This document shows positions 21,137 through 29,219 of a stretch of DNA of 64,000 bases, in pieces. The notes beneath the pieces are model-generated. The model searched no databases. It saw only the letters and a program-made list of their open reading frames with translations, and was not told where the DNA came from. The translations under genes and the position numbers were made by a program. Source of the DNA: Salinisphaera sp. G21_0 (lineage in GTDB: Bacteria; Pseudomonadota; Gammaproteobacteria; Pseudomonadales; Endozoicomonadaceae); assembly GCF_017744115.1 (NCBI RefSeq), contig NZ_JAGHQW010000033.1, positions 1 through 64,000 of the forward strand, read 5' to 3'. Positions within the stretch are counted from its first letter, which is position 1, and every line of letters begins with the position of its first letter.

Positions 21137-21256
21137 TTATTTCTGTGCCTGCTGTGCCTGAGCCAGGTAGCCGTAATCGACCAGTTTGTTCAACCAACGT
21201 GCCGCATCCTTCCTGACCATCAAACCCTCGTAATCAGAGTTAGGATCAATGGTAGT
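21137..21256 (-). pseudogene. Short remnant of an unidentified gene 3' end
   Basis: The minus strand reads IDPNSDYEGLMVRKDAARWL then NKLVDYGYLAQAQQAQK and a TAA at 21139-21137, preceded by an in-frame TGA. The composition is convincingly protein-like, but only about 38 codons survive and there is no start signal. It is presumably a 3' end left when the rest was deleted. Not recognised. Confidence 0.3.
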
Positions 21257-21554
21257 TCATTTTCGTAATCCTCCCAGTGGAGCCCATGGCATGACTGGCG
21301 AAGAAGAGATAACCGATGTTGCAGCATCTCGATCGCAGGGCAGAATTCTAGCGGGAATGGTCAGTAGCTGACATACTTCCATAGGGCGGCCTCTCGCAGA
21401 TGATTCTTTTGTCACATGAAAATCATAGCTGCGTTTGGTCGCCTCTCCTGTTTGGGTATTTTGGCTCCGGGACGTAAATCCTATGCTCCGGGGTCTGTAG
21501 TTGTGCTCAGTATGAGACTTTCACCCAAACAATAATCATCCTCCACCAATTGGC

Positions 21555-22922
21555 TCACCGCATAGTAACAAACTCCTCAGCGGAGGTTGGGTGAATGGCA
21601 ACGGTGTCATCAAACTGAGCCTTGGTAGCTCCCATCTTTAAAGCAACAGCAAAACCCTGGAGCATTTCATCCGCACCGTGACCAATCGCATGGATACCGA
21701 CGATTTTTTCCTCTGCACCGACAGTTATCAGCTTCATTCGTGATGGCTGGCGATGACTGGTCAATGCGCTGTACATGGCCGTAAACTGGCTGGTATACAC
21801 TTTGACATTATCATCACCGTAAGCTTCACGGGCAGCCAGTTCCGTTAAACCCACTGTACCGATCGGAGGGTGGCTGAAGACAACCGTGGCCACATTGTCG
21901 TAGTTCAAATGCTCATCCGGTTTATTATTGAACAGGCGCTCTGACAGGCGGCGACCCGCAGCAACAGCAACCGGTGTCAATTCAACCTTGCCGATGTTGT
22001 CACCCACGGCATAAATGCCAGCAACATTGGTATTCTGGTATTTATCAACCGGAATGTAACCCCGGGCGTCCACCGTAACACCTGCTGCATCAAGATTAAT
22101 ACCCGCAGTATGTGGCTTACGGCCTACAGCCCAGATCACCGTATCAACATTTAATAAGTTACCGTTTTCCAAATGAACGGTCAGACTTCCATCGTCTTCT
22201 TTTACAACTTCTTTTGGTACTGAATGGGTATGAAGCTGAGGACCTTCGGACGCCATTACTTCTACCAGCGTATCAGACAGCATCGCTTCAAAATTACGCA
22301 ATGGCTTGTGTTTACGAACCAGCAAATGCGTTTCACTGCCCAGGGCGTGTAGCACACCGGCCAGTTCAACAGCTATGTAACCCGCACCCAATACAGCCAC
22401 CCGGCCAGGGCGCTCAGTCAACTCAAAGAACCCATCCGAGTCGATACCGTATTCGGCTCCGGGAACGTCTGGAATCAGGGGCTCACCACCGGTTGCAATG
22501 GTGATATGGTCCGCTGTGTAATGCTCACCATTCACCTCTACTGTTCTGGCATCAACAAATCGTCCATAGCCGTTTATTACGGTAATTTTATTATTGCCAA
22601 GAACCCGTTCATAAGAAGCATGTATACGACTGATGTAAGCCTCCCGACTATCGACGAGCTTGCTCCAGCTAAATGACTGCAACTGCTGGTCAATGCTGAT
22701 ATCAAAGCCGTAGTCAGGCCCATAACGACAGGCATCAGCAATTTGCCCGGCAAACCACATGGCTTTCTTGGGAACACACCCTACGTTTACGCAGGTTCCT
22801 CCCAGATGCTTAGCCTCTACCAGCGCCACTTTTTTCCCGTACATAGCTGCACGATTTGCTGAAGCGATACCACCGCTTCCGCCGCCGATTACCAGATAAT
22901 CAAAGTGGTTTGATGCCGTCAT
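21555..22922 (-). CDS. gor: Glutathione-disulfide reductase
   Basis: A 455-residue flavoprotein disulfide reductase that reduces GSSG to GSH with NADPH in the cytoplasm. Motifs in order: FAD-binding GGGSGG (about residues 13-18); redox-active [13 protein letters not shown] (about 42-54), the glutathione-reductase form of the CxxxxC centre; NAD(P) fold [15 protein letters not shown]; second FAD motif [17 protein letters not shown]; and the C-terminal catalytic AIHPTSAEE. Length is normal for the family (E. coli 450). The ATG at 22922 has AGGACA about 6 bases upstream. It works in the same thiol system as the glutaredoxin (58302) and glutathione peroxidase (62666) here, though it is not linked to them. 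Confidence 0.95.
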   Translation of the reverse strand: MTASNHFDYLVIGGGSGGIASANRAAMYGKKVALVEAKHLGGTCVNVGCVPKKAMWFAGQIADACRYGPDYGFDISIDQQLQSFSWSKLVDSREAYISRIHASYERVLGNNKITVINGYGRFVDARTVEVNGEHYTADHITIATGGEPLIPDVPGAEYGIDSDGFFELTERPGRVAVLGAGYIAVELAGVLHALGSETHLLVRKHKPLRNFEAMLSDTLVEVMASEGPQLHTHSVPKEVVKEDDGSLTVHLENGNLLNVDTVIWAVGRKPHTAGINLDAAGVTVDARGYIPVDKYQNTNVAGIYAVGDNIGKVELTPVAVAAGRRLSERLFNNKPDEHLNYDNVATVVFSHPPIGTVGLTELAAREAYGDDNVKVYTSQFTAMYSALTSHRQPSRMKLITVGAEEKIVGIHAIGHGADEMLQGFAVALKMGATKAQFDDTVAIHPTSAEEFVTMR

Positions 22923-23050
22923 TTTATTGTCCTGATCATTGCAGAGCCGACATAAGCCTGCCCCGTGAAAGTCTCTGAGTACTATAAGGTCAAACTGCCC
23001 GATTTAAAGTATTAATGTGCATTTGATACCTAACCAAATGAAATCATATT

Positions 23051-23206
23051 TGTTACATCTATTCCGAAGGTTACATCCAGAGGGTAAACGCAGTAACAGG
23101 AAAACTGCACCAGACATCTGGCTATAAAATATGAATGACCTGCTTACTCCTTATTTACCAAGGCCTGTAGAGACATTTATAAAAGCTGGCACACCGCTTG
23201 TATTAT
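23051..23206 (+). promoter_or_regulatory. Sigma-54-type promoter with upstream activator site, RNA element A
   Basis: The core promoter is TGGCACA-N4-TTGTAT, with GG at 23188-23189 and GT at 23200-23201, ten bases between them as sigma-54 requires. The -12 element has GT where GC is commonest. Upstream lie TGTTAC (23051-23056) and GTAACA (23093-23098), an inverted pair 42 bp apart start to start, whose proximal edge is 90 bp before the GG. An extra GGTTAC half-site is at 23069. Elements B and C repeat the arrangement. Confidence 0.8.
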
Positions 23207-23211
23207 GTCAG

Positions 23212-23468
23212 GCGAGAACAAAAATCGTCAGAACATAACAACAATAACAACGACGACTCCCAGCCTACAAAAATAATAATATATGGCCGGGCCACTCAAG
23301 CAGACAGGTTTGCACGGTACTTTAAGGTAGCCGACAAACAGGGATAAGAAAGCCGAGAAGACTGACTGAGTCTGGTAACAGGCGACAAAAGGCAGCGCGG
23401 GCATTCGACAGGGAAGAAATAAAGAGCTTCTGCGTATCTGTAAACCTGTTTGTTTGTTTATTTTTTCA
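23212..23468 (+). ncRNA. CrcZ-like sigma-54-dependent small RNA, element A
   Basis: The predicted transcript starts near 23212 and ends in a U-rich tract near 23455-23466. The 5' part is A-rich with ARN triplet runs: AAC AAC AAT AAC AAC at 23237-23251 and AAA AAT AAT AAT at 23269-23280, the pattern bound by the Hfq distal face. A long-range stem closes the 3' domain: GCAGACAGGTTTGCA (23300-23314) pairs over 15 positions, three of them G-U, with TGTAAACCTGTTTGT (23439-23453). No ORF fits. Elements B (24152) and C (26540) are homologous. By analogy with Pseudomonas CrcZ/CrcY it would sequester Hfq-Crc on poor carbon sources; that function is inferred. Confidence 0.75.
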
Positions 23469-23619
23469 TTCTATAAACTTCTCCCCCCCTTTCTTATTTA
23501 ACTCTCTTCTTTACTCCCCGGAATCCAGCCTGTGACAACTTGAAGCAGGTCGATATGTCGAGTTAGTGCTATGTTGTGAATTTTGGGTATCTACTCACAA
23601 ACCATTGGTATCTCAAATT

Positions 23620-23979
23620 ATGACCAACGATGAACAAATCGAAGCTGCCAGAGCCTATATTGCTCTGTCCAATGCGCACAGGCTGGACTGGATATCTCAA
23701 ATGTTTGATGAAAGTGCCAGCTACTACTCTGCCTTTCTTGGTGACTTCCAGGGAAAGGCCGCCATTCTTGATATGATGACTGCTTTTTTTTCAGAAATCC
23801 CTGATGTGAACTGGCATGTTAACAGCTACCGCAGCCTGAATGGCTGTTGTGTAGAACTTGAGTTTGTCAGAACAGGTACTGATATTGCGTCGGATGAATC
23901 TGTGAATGTACCAGGTGTAGAAAGGATTTTTTTCTCCAAAGAAGGTCTGATCAGTCGTATAGAAGTGCATAAACCCTGA
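23620..23979 (+). CDS. SnoaL/NTF2-like fold protein
   Basis: A small protein of 119 residues from ATG 23620 (MTNDEQIEAARAYIALSNAH). The longer frame back to a GTG at 23566 adds a non-conserved, Cys-rich leader and has no better ribosome site. The pattern of an N-terminal helix pair (AARAYIALSNAHRLDWISQMF), YYSAFLGDFQGKAAILDMM and C-terminal beta strands is typical of SnoaL-like NTF2 proteins, which are cone-shaped ligand-binding or isomerase folds. No catalytic residues can be assigned. It sits alone between small-RNA elements A and B, so part of its upstream region is the 3' end of RNA A. Confidence 0.6.
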   Translation: MTNDEQIEAARAYIALSNAHRLDWISQMFDESASYYSAFLGDFQGKAAILDMMTAFFSEIPDVNWHVNSYRSLNGCCVELEFVRTGTDIASDESVNVPGVERIFFSKEGLISRIEVHKP

Positions 23980-23991
23980 ACCATGTTCGTC

Positions 23992-24146
23992 TGTTACCCG
24001 GGTTACACTCTTCACAACCCAGTACTCAACAAGTAACAGTTTACCCTTTTTCCATGGCATGGCCTGAACGGTACAGGAAAAATCATCTCCTTAAATATCA
24101 ACCAGTTAAGCAACGACAGAAGTTATTGGCACACCCTTTGTATATA
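23992..24146 (+). promoter_or_regulatory. Sigma-54-type promoter with upstream activator site, RNA element B
   Basis: The core is TGGCACA-N4-TTGTAT with GG at 24128-24129 and GT at 24140-24141. The activator site consists of TGTTAC (23992-23997) and GTAACA (24033-24038), 41 bp apart start to start, with the proximal edge exactly 90 bp before the GG as in element A. A further GGTTAC half-site lies at 24001. Confidence 0.8.
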
Positions 24147-24151
24147 ACCAG

Positions 24152-24418
24152 TCGCAAACAAAAAAATGCCAAATAATAACAACTACATGGCAAATCCTGA
24201 CCACCAATAACAAAAACAACAGGTCGGTGATTAAAGCAGATAAGTTTGCATGATACTGAAGGACATCAACTGGCAAAGTGCTGGAATGTAAACAAGATTG
24301 CCGCAGCTTTTTTAAAGACTGCACCATCAGGAAGGCAACGGGACATACCAGACATCTGTCAGTCAATAACAACAATAAAGATGCCTGGTAGTTTGTAAAC
24401 TTATCTGCTTATCCTTTT
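24152..24418 (+). ncRNA. CrcZ-like sigma-54-dependent small RNA, element B
   Basis: The predicted start is near 24152 and the end near 24418. ARN runs: AAT AAT AAC AAC (24172-24183), AAT AAC AAA AAC AAC AGG (24206-24223) and AAT AAC AAC AAT AAA (24365-24379). The closing stem is the best of the three: GCAGATAAGTTTGCA (24236-24250) pairs at all 15 positions with TGTAAACTTATCTGC (24394-24408), followed by TTATCCTTTTCT. The central pairs differ from A and C but remain complementary, direct evidence for selection on RNA structure. The end lies about 30 bp from the convergent malic enzyme gene. Confidence 0.8.
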
Positions 24419-24449
24419 CTACGCTGTAACGTAAATCTGGGTACTACTT

Positions 24450-26132
24450 TCAAGAATCAGACAGATAAACTCTGCAATATTCAGGGCTCCAGCGCTTGCT
24501 TCTGACTCTGGCTTCCAGTGTAGTTTGTTCACATTTAGGTGCCAGCCCCTCTTCCTGCGCCTTTCTGGCTACGGCAATCGCTATATCACAGGTCACCTGA
24601 TGAATACGGTTCAATTCAGGCAGAAGAGCGGCGTCCGGATTCATAACCGCTGGCGAGGCCATGGCCAGTGTTTCCACCGCTGCATCCAGCATACCATCAG
24701 ATACTCTTTCAGCATCGCTGGCCAAGACACCAAGACCCAGCCCCGGGAAGATATAGATATTGTTACATTGGGCGACAGGGTAACGGTTACCATTGTACTC
24801 AACCGGATCAAATGGGCTACCAGTAGCAATCAACGCCCGACCTTCACTCCACTGAATAATATCTTCTGGCGTGGCTTCAACCTGGCTGATGGGGTTGGAC
24901 AGTGGGAAGACAATGGGGCGCTCATGGTTCTCAGCCATTTTTTCAATGACTTCCCGGGTGAACAGGCCTGGCTGACCTGATACTCCAATGATAGCGTCTG
25001 GTCTGGCGTAGGTGACAACGTCTAACAATCCGGGATTCTCATCACACCCCCATTGACGGAGCTCTTCACAACTTTGTACCAGGCGCTGCTGGAACGGCCG
25101 CAGGTCTGCCATCTGATCATTCAGCACGCCATGGCGGTCAACCATGAAGATTCGCTGACGGGCTTCTTCTTCACTGAGTCCCCGGCCAACCATCAAGCGG
25201 ATCAGCTGCTCGGCAATACCGCAACCGGCTGAGCCGGCACCAAGGAAGGCAATTGTCATCTCCTCAATGGACTTGCCTGCGGCTTTGGCCGCAGCCAGCA
25301 GTGATGCGGCAGTAACACCGGCTGTGCCCTGAATATCATCATTGAAAGAACAGAGTTCATCCCGGTATTTTTCCAGCAGTGGTGTTGCATGGTCGATTGC
25401 AAAGTCTTCAAATTGTAACAGTGCTTTCGGCCAGCGACGTTTCAGTGCACGAATAAAGTCGTCCACGAACGCATAGTATTCATCATCTGCAATTCGCTCA
25501 TGACGCCAGCCCAGGTAATTCGGGTCATTCAGTAACTGTCGGTTATTGGTGCCGCAATCCAGGACGATAGGCAGTGTTTTGTTCGGTGCGATGCCACCCA
25601 CCGCACTGTAGAGAGACAGCTTGCCAATGCAGATCCCCATACCGCCAATACCCTGGTCGCCCAGGCCCAGAATACGCTCACCATCCGTGACAACAATCAC
25701 TTCAATATTGCGCTTGAAGTTGGCCAACATGGCTGAGATATGTTCACGCTGGGGATAGGAAATGTAGATGCCTCTTGGTCGACGGTAGAGGTCGCTGAAG
25801 CGCTGACAGGCCTGCCCTACAACCGGCGTGTAGATGATAGGCAGCATTTCCTGAAGATAACGTTGCAGGAGAGCATAAAACAGTGTTTCGTTGGTATCCT
25901 GCAATGCGCGCAGATAGATGTGCTTCAGTATCGGCGTAGGCTTGACGGAGAAAGACTTATAAGCTCGACGACATTGTTCCTCCATCGACTCTACCCTTGG
26001 CGGCAGAAGACCATGAAGGTCCAGCTCACTCCGCTCCTCCATAGAAAAAGCGGTCCCTTTGTTCAACAGGGAGTTTTCCAGCAACAAACGGCCTGTGAGG
26101 CCAGTATGGATGCTTTGGTCGTGTTCGCTCAT
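24450..26132 (-). CDS. maeA: NAD-dependent malic enzyme
   Basis: Oxidative decarboxylation of malate to pyruvate with NAD (EC 1.1.1.38 type). The start is placed at ATG 26132 (MSEHDQS), giving 560 residues, close to E. coli MaeA (565), because AGGA lies 7 bases upstream; a longer frame to 26228 adds a non-homologous leader. Motifs: [14 protein letters not shown] with the catalytic Tyr, [27 protein letters not shown] metal-binding region and the dinucleotide fold [17 protein letters not shown]. It is flanked by small-RNA elements B (convergent) and C (divergent), a suggestive setting for carbon-catabolite regulation of a gluconeogenic enzyme, though no direct link is shown. Confidence 0.93.
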   Translation of the reverse strand: MSEHDQSIHTGLTGRLLLENSLLNKGTAFSMEERSELDLHGLLPPRVESMEEQCRRAYKSFSVKPTPILKHIYLRALQDTNETLFYALLQRYLQEMLPIIYTPVVGQACQRFSDLYRRPRGIYISYPQREHISAMLANFKRNIEVIVVTDGERILGLGDQGIGGMGICIGKLSLYSAVGGIAPNKTLPIVLDCGTNNRQLLNDPNYLGWRHERIADDEYYAFVDDFIRALKRRWPKALLQFEDFAIDHATPLLEKYRDELCSFNDDIQGTAGVTAASLLAAAKAAGKSIEEMTIAFLGAGSAGCGIAEQLIRLMVGRGLSEEEARQRIFMVDRHGVLNDQMADLRPFQQRLVQSCEELRQWGCDENPGLLDVVTYARPDAIIGVSGQPGLFTREVIEKMAENHERPIVFPLSNPISQVEATPEDIIQWSEGRALIATGSPFDPVEYNGNRYPVAQCNNIYIFPGLGLGVLASDAERVSDGMLDAAVETLAMASPAVMNPDAALLPELNRIHQVTCDIAIAVARKAQEEGLAPKCEQTTLEARVRSKRWSPEYCRVYLSDS

Positions 26133-26366
26133 TGTTTTCCTACGTTTTTTCGGCCGATGTGTCAGCCGTTTTTTCAACAAAAGTGTAACCGCAACTGCTG
26201 ATATAACAGGCAGTGTCAGCAGGTGCACAAAGGATAATCCTTAGTGCAGGAGCAGAACAAACGGAATAACCGAAATAATCAAACATGTATATCGTCGGCA
26301 GCAACTGTCTGAAAAACAGACTGTCTCAAAGATTTGGTGGATTTTGCCCTGAGGCTAAGAACTGGT

Positions 26367-26533
26367 ATTTGTTACCTTGCAGGAGCATTGTCACATTTTG
26401 TGGTAGCCAGGTAACAAATCACAACCGACGAACTGTGCATTATTTAATCATAAAAAAACACGTCATCATTCGGAAACCACGTACAGCAAGGCATCAGGGA
26501 ATTGTCTCTATTTTTGGCACAGCAGTTGTATTA
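26367..26533 (+). promoter_or_regulatory. Sigma-54-type promoter with upstream activator site, RNA element C
   Basis: The core is TGGCACA-N4-TTGTAT with GG at 26516-26517 and GT at 26528-26529. The activator site is a perfect 10-bp inverted repeat, ATTTGTTACC (26367-26376) and GGTAACAAAT (26410-26419); the TGTTAC/GTAACA cores are 41 bp apart start to start. The proximal core ends 100 bp before the GG, one helical turn more than the 90 bp in A and B. The rest of the spacer from 26133 shows no gene. Confidence 0.8.
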
Positions 26534-26539
26534 GTGAAA

Positions 26540-26820
26540 GCAACAAGAACAAAACACCCACCATAAAAACAATAACAGGGTTTGGTGCCGACTCATCAGA
26601 GCGTTTTATAACAAGAACAATAAAGAGTCGGCAGTAACAAGCAGATGGGTTTACAAGGTGCTTTTTTGCGGACACAGCACCAACAGGGATACCAGAGCGC
26701 TTAGAAGATCAGCTAAATCCGGAGTAATATCGGAAAGGCGGCCAGGCAAAACTGGGAATATGGAAGTTAAATAAAGCTATTTTCCACACAGCTTGCAAAC
26801 CCATCTGTTTGTTTTCCTTT
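26540..26820 (+). ncRNA. CrcZ-like sigma-54-dependent small RNA, element C
   Basis: The predicted start is near 26540 and the end in the U-rich 26807-26820, touching the 3' end of the convergent EamA gene. ARN runs: AAC AAG AAC AAA (26542-26553), AAA AAC AAT AAC AGG (26565-26579) and AAC AAG AAC AAT AAA (26610-26624). The closing stem GCAGATGGGTTTACAAG (26641-26657) pairs with CTTGCAAACCCATCTGT (26792-26808) at 16 of 17 positions; the exception is an A-C where A and B have G-U. Central pairs covary with A and B. Confidence 0.78.
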
Positions 26821-27722
26821 TAGGCCTTGGAGCGTCTAAGCTGCGACAGTAGCATCCCGGTCATCATCAGGCCGCACCCTAAAAAACCTCTCAGTCCAAG
26901 CTGCTCGTCCAGCAATAACCAGCCTCCCAGTACCGCAAAAACAGCTTCCAGACTCATAATGATAGCCGCATGAGAAGAAGCTGCATCTCTCTGGGCAATG
27001 ATTTGCATCGTAAAGGCGACACCGGTAGAAAGAACGCCGGCAAACAGCAGAGGCCCTGCACTTTTTAGAATGGCATCAAGGCTGATAGGTTCAAGATAAA
27101 GAGCAACCATCATGCTGCATAAAGCGGTCATAAAAAACTGTATTAATGACAGCCTCAGCGGATGAACATGCCGGGAAAGCCAGCCAATAAGCAGTATTTG
27201 AACGGCATACATAAGGGCAGAGCCTAACGTCAGCACGTCACCTTTATTGAAGTTCAGGCCATCCTGTACGGTCAGGAAATACAGGCCCGCCAGCGCAATG
27301 GCTCCACCCAGCCAGGTTGCAGGGCGGGTACTATGCCCAAACCAGATCCCCAGTATTGGTACCAGAATGATATAGAAACCGGTGATAAAGCCAGAGTTAC
27401 CCGCTGTGGTATACAACAGACCAACCTGTTGAAAGGATGAAGCAAGAAAAAGTACGACACCGGTCAATGGCCCCCATTTCAGCAGCAATTGACTGTCGTA
27501 TTGCTTTTTATGGCCGGAGACTTTCTTTCTGGAGATGTTTTCCAATAGAAAATAAACCGGTAATAACGAAATAAAGCCCAGAGCAAAACGGCAGGCATTA
27601 AACAGAAATGGTCCAAGATGCTCCATGCCTTTGATCTGGGCAACAAAGGCAAATCCCCATATGGCAGACACCCCCAGTAGTAGAATATCTGCTCGAAGCG
27701 CTTTGGTTTTCACAGTGCACAA
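26820..27722 (-). CDS. EamA/DMT-superfamily transporter
   Basis: A 300-residue inner-membrane protein with about ten hydrophobic helices arranged as two EamA repeats. The first begins LLLGVSAIWGFAFVAQIKGM; the second contains GDVLTLGSALMYAVQILLIG and ends with AVFAVLGGWLLLDEQLGLRG, a signature stretch of the family. It probably exports a metabolite or amino acid; the substrate cannot be read. Start TTG 27722 is first in frame; a GTG three codons on (27713) is a possible alternative. The stop codon lies in the terminator tract of small-RNA element C on the other strand. Confidence 0.85.
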   Translation of the reverse strand: MCTVKTKALRADILLLGVSAIWGFAFVAQIKGMEHLGPFLFNACRFALGFISLLPVYFLLENISRKKVSGHKKQYDSQLLLKWGPLTGVVLFLASSFQQVGLLYTTAGNSGFITGFYIILVPILGIWFGHSTRPATWLGGAIALAGLYFLTVQDGLNFNKGDVLTLGSALMYAVQILLIGWLSRHVHPLRLSLIQFFMTALCSMMVALYLEPISLDAILKSAGPLLFAGVLSTGVAFTMQIIAQRDAASSHAAIIMSLEAVFAVLGGWLLLDEQLGLRGFLGCGLMMTGMLLSQLRRSKA

Positions 27723-27958
27723 CCCGGCTTGTTGTGGCCATCCTTTTGTCAGGCTGGCCCGATTATTATTGGTGAAGGCTTATACCGCTATCAGCGGCTT
27801 ATCATTGTCGCCTGATTTTTTGCTCAGATCATTTTGCCACCAGCAGCAAAGCTCGAAAAGCGTTTATCGACTGATGGTGCAAACCCGGGAAAATAGACTA
27901 AGCCTTCATGGCACAATACCATTACCAATAATTACTTTCTTAAGGTTCGGACAAGCCT

Positions 27959-28288
27959 ATGGTCGATATGCATCAAACCTGTTGTTCTCTGCTGCCTGAG
28001 CTGTCTGAACAGGACATGGGGCGACTGGCAAAAATTTTCCGGCTGCTGGGAGACACCAAAAGACTGCAGCTGGTCATTGCCTGTCTGGAAGAGCCACAGC
28101 CTGTATGCTGTCTATCGGAAATTTCGGGCATGTCGCAACCTTTAACCAGCCATCATCTGCGCAGTTTGCGGGAAGCCCGAATCCTGCGATCAACCCGCAA
28201 AGGAAAGCAGGTACTCTATGAGTTGGATGACCACCATATCCGTCATGTCATTCTTGATATGGCTAATCATGTTAAGGAGCGTCAGTAA
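27959..28288 (+). CDS. ArsR/SmtB-family metal-sensing repressor
   Basis: A 109-residue winged-helix repressor that should release DNA on binding Zn, Cd or Pb. The recognition helix is SQPLTSHHLRSLREA, followed by the wing STRKGKQVLYELDDHHIRHV. The C-terminal helix contains D-x-H-x10-H-x2-E (within DDHHIRHVILDMANHVKE), exactly the alpha-5 zinc site of SmtB/CzrA. An N-terminal CC and a CC in PQPVCCLSEI could form a second CadC-type alpha-3N thiolate site. It lies upstream of the zntA homologue, separated by one opposing gene, and probably regulates it. Confidence 0.9.
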   Translation: MVDMHQTCCSLLPELSEQDMGRLAKIFRLLGDTKRLQLVIACLEEPQPVCCLSEISGMSQPLTSHHLRSLREARILRSTRKGKQVLYELDDHHIRHVILDMANHVKERQ

Positions 28289-28299
28289 GATAGTACGGG

Positions 28300-28944
28300 T
28301 TATTGCTTGAGTTTATTTTCCTGGATGCTGAAAGCTGCTTCAATATGAGGTCTAAGGATGGATCTGTTTTTATGTTGAGTCATAGACAAGGCAATATCCA
28401 CTTTGGAAAACTCATTGAGCTTGTTTTTCTGTTTTTGCATCTCTTTGATGTGGCCGAATGCATTTTCAAGGTGAACTCTTGCCCCATGGGTAGTTGCACC
28501 CTCAGCAGGAGTCGTATCCACGCAATAAGCGCCATTAAAATCGTATGCCTCCATTCTTTCACCACTGGCATGGTTTATAGAGTTGAAGGCAGCTGATACC
28601 GAGGCACCAGCGGCAGTGGCATGGTTTTTTTCAGACTTGCCGTTTTGTACACCATGAGAACTGAAAGATTCTTCTATCAATTCGCCAATCGAATTTAAGT
28701 ACATCATTTCGTCAATTCTGGCCTGAAATTCATCCGGTGTGGCAATGTCTGAACTATGCTCTATCTTTCGCTCCGCCAGTGAGGTTGATGGTTTAGTGTT
28801 CTCCCCCGAGGCTTCTGGTATCTGCTTGATGGCCTCAGTGGAAGTCACCTGTTTATTGTCAGCGGTTTTACCCGGAGAATCAGACACAATGTCATTATCT
28901 GGAATAGTCAATTGTGATGAAGGACCTGTGGGGTTAATGCTCAT
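28300..28944 (-). CDS. Hypothetical polar protein, secreted-effector-like N-terminus
   Basis: ATG 28944 (MSINPTGPSSQLTIPDNDIV) is preferred because AGGAGA lies 7 bases upstream; a longer frame to 29025 is possible. The product has about 214 residues. The first 90 are rich in Ser, Thr, Asn, Pro and acidic residues with no hydrophobic segment, a composition typical of type III secretion signals; the rest is amphipathic helical sequence (DEFQARIDEMMYLNSIGELI, HLENAFGHIKEMQKQKNKLN). No domain is recognised. It sits alone between the metal sensor and zntA, on the opposite strand. Effector function is only a suggestion. Confidence 0.6.
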   Translation of the reverse strand: MSINPTGPSSQLTIPDNDIVSDSPGKTADNKQVTSTEAIKQIPEASGENTKPSTSLAERKIEHSSDIATPDEFQARIDEMMYLNSIGELIEESFSSHGVQNGKSEKNHATAAGASVSAAFNSINHASGERMEAYDFNGAYCVDTTPAEGATTHGARVHLENAFGHIKEMQKQKNKLNEFSKVDIALSMTQHKNRSILRPHIEAAFSIQENKLKQ

Positions 28945-29167
28945 TATTCTTTCTCCTGATAACCATTCTGCCTGATTCAAAAATCCATTATTTCTGGTAT
29001 TCAGCTTAGCAGTGGATTTCTCCACAGAGTGGTTACTGCGCTACGCTCCGTGAATCAAACACGGGTTTATGCTCTGGTCCATAATAAGGAAGGATTAATC
29101 GAACAGACGCTTAATAATTACACAATGCACTTAACAATATTCATTTTCATGGCTTGACTCACCATAA

Positions 29168-29203
29168 ATATAAAATTATTTTTATATAAACTTATTTTTA
29201 TAT
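29168..29203 (+). promoter_or_regulatory. AT-rich operator candidate upstream of zntA
   Basis: An inverted repeat ATATAAAA (29168-29175)/TTTTATAT (29180-29187) and two direct copies of TTATTTTTATAT (29176-29187, 29192-29203) lie 17-52 bp before the zntA ATG. ArsR/SmtB repressors bind AT-rich palindromes of this kind, and the region would overlap the promoter, so this is the probable target of the sensor at 27959. Confidence 0.45.
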
Positions 29204-29219
29204 TAATACGAGTGAAGTC

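Larger units (their letters stand above)
20276..21554. other. 1.3-kb decayed intergenic region
   Basis: No intact gene is supported. The stretch holds a perfect 14-bp palindrome (20357-20370, arms GTGGGT/ACCCAC), an extended Shine-Dalgarno match AAGGAGGTGA (20394-20403) without a convincing gene behind it, and two short minus-strand stretches with coding character (20795-21097 and 21137-21256) entered separately. It looks like a graveyard of displaced genes next to a toxin-antitoxin pair. No transposase or terminal inverted repeats are visible. Confidence 0.5.

Noticed and set aside
20736-21197. A 153-codon minus-strand ORF in the decayed region
   Set aside because: Its translation is Arg/Pro-rich and unlike a protein; the coding character lies in the two other frames of the same strand.
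19061-21554. Insertion sequence or integrase-bounded island
   Set aside because: No transposase, integrase, tRNA or terminal inverted repeats were found; only remnants and a toxin-antitoxin pair are visible.
23212-26820. The three RNA elements as transposon-derived repeats (MITEs)
   Set aside because: There are no target-site duplications, loop sequences are diverged, and the promoters, half-site spacing and covarying stems are kept, which points to selected function rather than recent transposition.
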